Below, piece by piece: positions 5,722-5,745 of a stretch of DNA of 5,745 nucleotides. The translations under genes and the position numbers were made by a program. Each line of letters starts with the position of its first letter. The first letter of the stretch is position 1. Origin of the DNA: an uncultured Anaerolineaceae bacterium (lineage in GTDB: Bacteria; Chloroflexota; Anaerolineae; Anaerolineales; Anaerolineaceae); NCBI GenBank assembly GCA_937907495.1, contig CALESS010000575.1, positions 1 through 5,745 on the forward strand, given 5' to 3'. The notes under the pieces are model-generated. The model saw only the letters and a program-made list of their open reading frames with translations. It made no database searches and had not been told where the DNA came from.

Positions 5722-5745
5722 ACGAATGATTCTTCAAAAAAGTGT

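Noticed and set aside
4395..5729. 444-codon open frame on the plus strand opposite the thiolase gene
   Set aside because: Mirror image of the thiolase reading frame; the sequence is rich in His, Gly and Ala without any motif, while the minus strand carries all thiolase catalytic loops.
1..5745. CRISPR arrays, tRNA or rRNA genes, insertion sequences and attachment sites
   Set aside because: No regularly spaced direct repeats, transposase genes, terminal inverted repeats or RNA-gene signatures were seen; nearly all the sequence is accounted for by co-directional coding genes.

Overview
The window looks like a piece of a bacterial chromosome, most likely Chloroflexota (Anaerolineae-like). This guess rests on a moderately high GC content, Gram-positive-style AGGAGG ribosome binding sites, and a substrate-binding lipoprotein whose acylated Cys is followed by a long Pro-Thr-Glu/Ala tether, a style common in that phylum. 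It is an inference from style, not from a phylogenetic marker. All seven recognised protein genes lie on the minus strand, so the window reads biologically from high to low coordinates. No non-coding stretch exceeds 300 bases; the longest gaps are 127 and about 121 bases, and both are described in the feature list.

The first block (5711 to about 2756) encodes acyl-CoA type chemistry: an SCP-x/archaeal-type thiolase, a DUF35 OB-fold partner protein 3 bases downstream, an alpha/beta hydrolase resembling 3-oxoadipate enol-lactonases, and a MaoC-like hotdog protein whose ATG sits 8 bases after the hydrolase stop. The tight spacing suggests co-transcription. Two of these proteins lack hallmark residues of their families. 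The DUF35 protein has none of the four zinc-ribbon cysteines although their spacing is preserved, and the MaoC-like protein lacks the Asp/His hydratase dyad.

The second block (2634 to the left edge) is a branched-chain amino acid type (HAAT/Liv) ABC importer: a LivK-like lipoprotein receptor, the LivG ATPase and the first half of the LivF ATPase, which runs off the window. The receptor gene has its own probable promoter (a perfect TATAAT with a weak -35). It is followed by a strong stem-loop with a GNRA tetraloop that lies before livG and lacks a U-tract in the sense direction, as expected of an element that stabilises receptor mRNA.

A reasonable reading is an uptake-plus-degradation locus: the importer brings in an organic or amino acid and the upstream enzymes process its CoA or ester derivatives. 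The substrate cannot be read from the sequence. Permease genes (livH, livM) are not in the window and probably lie beyond the left edge.
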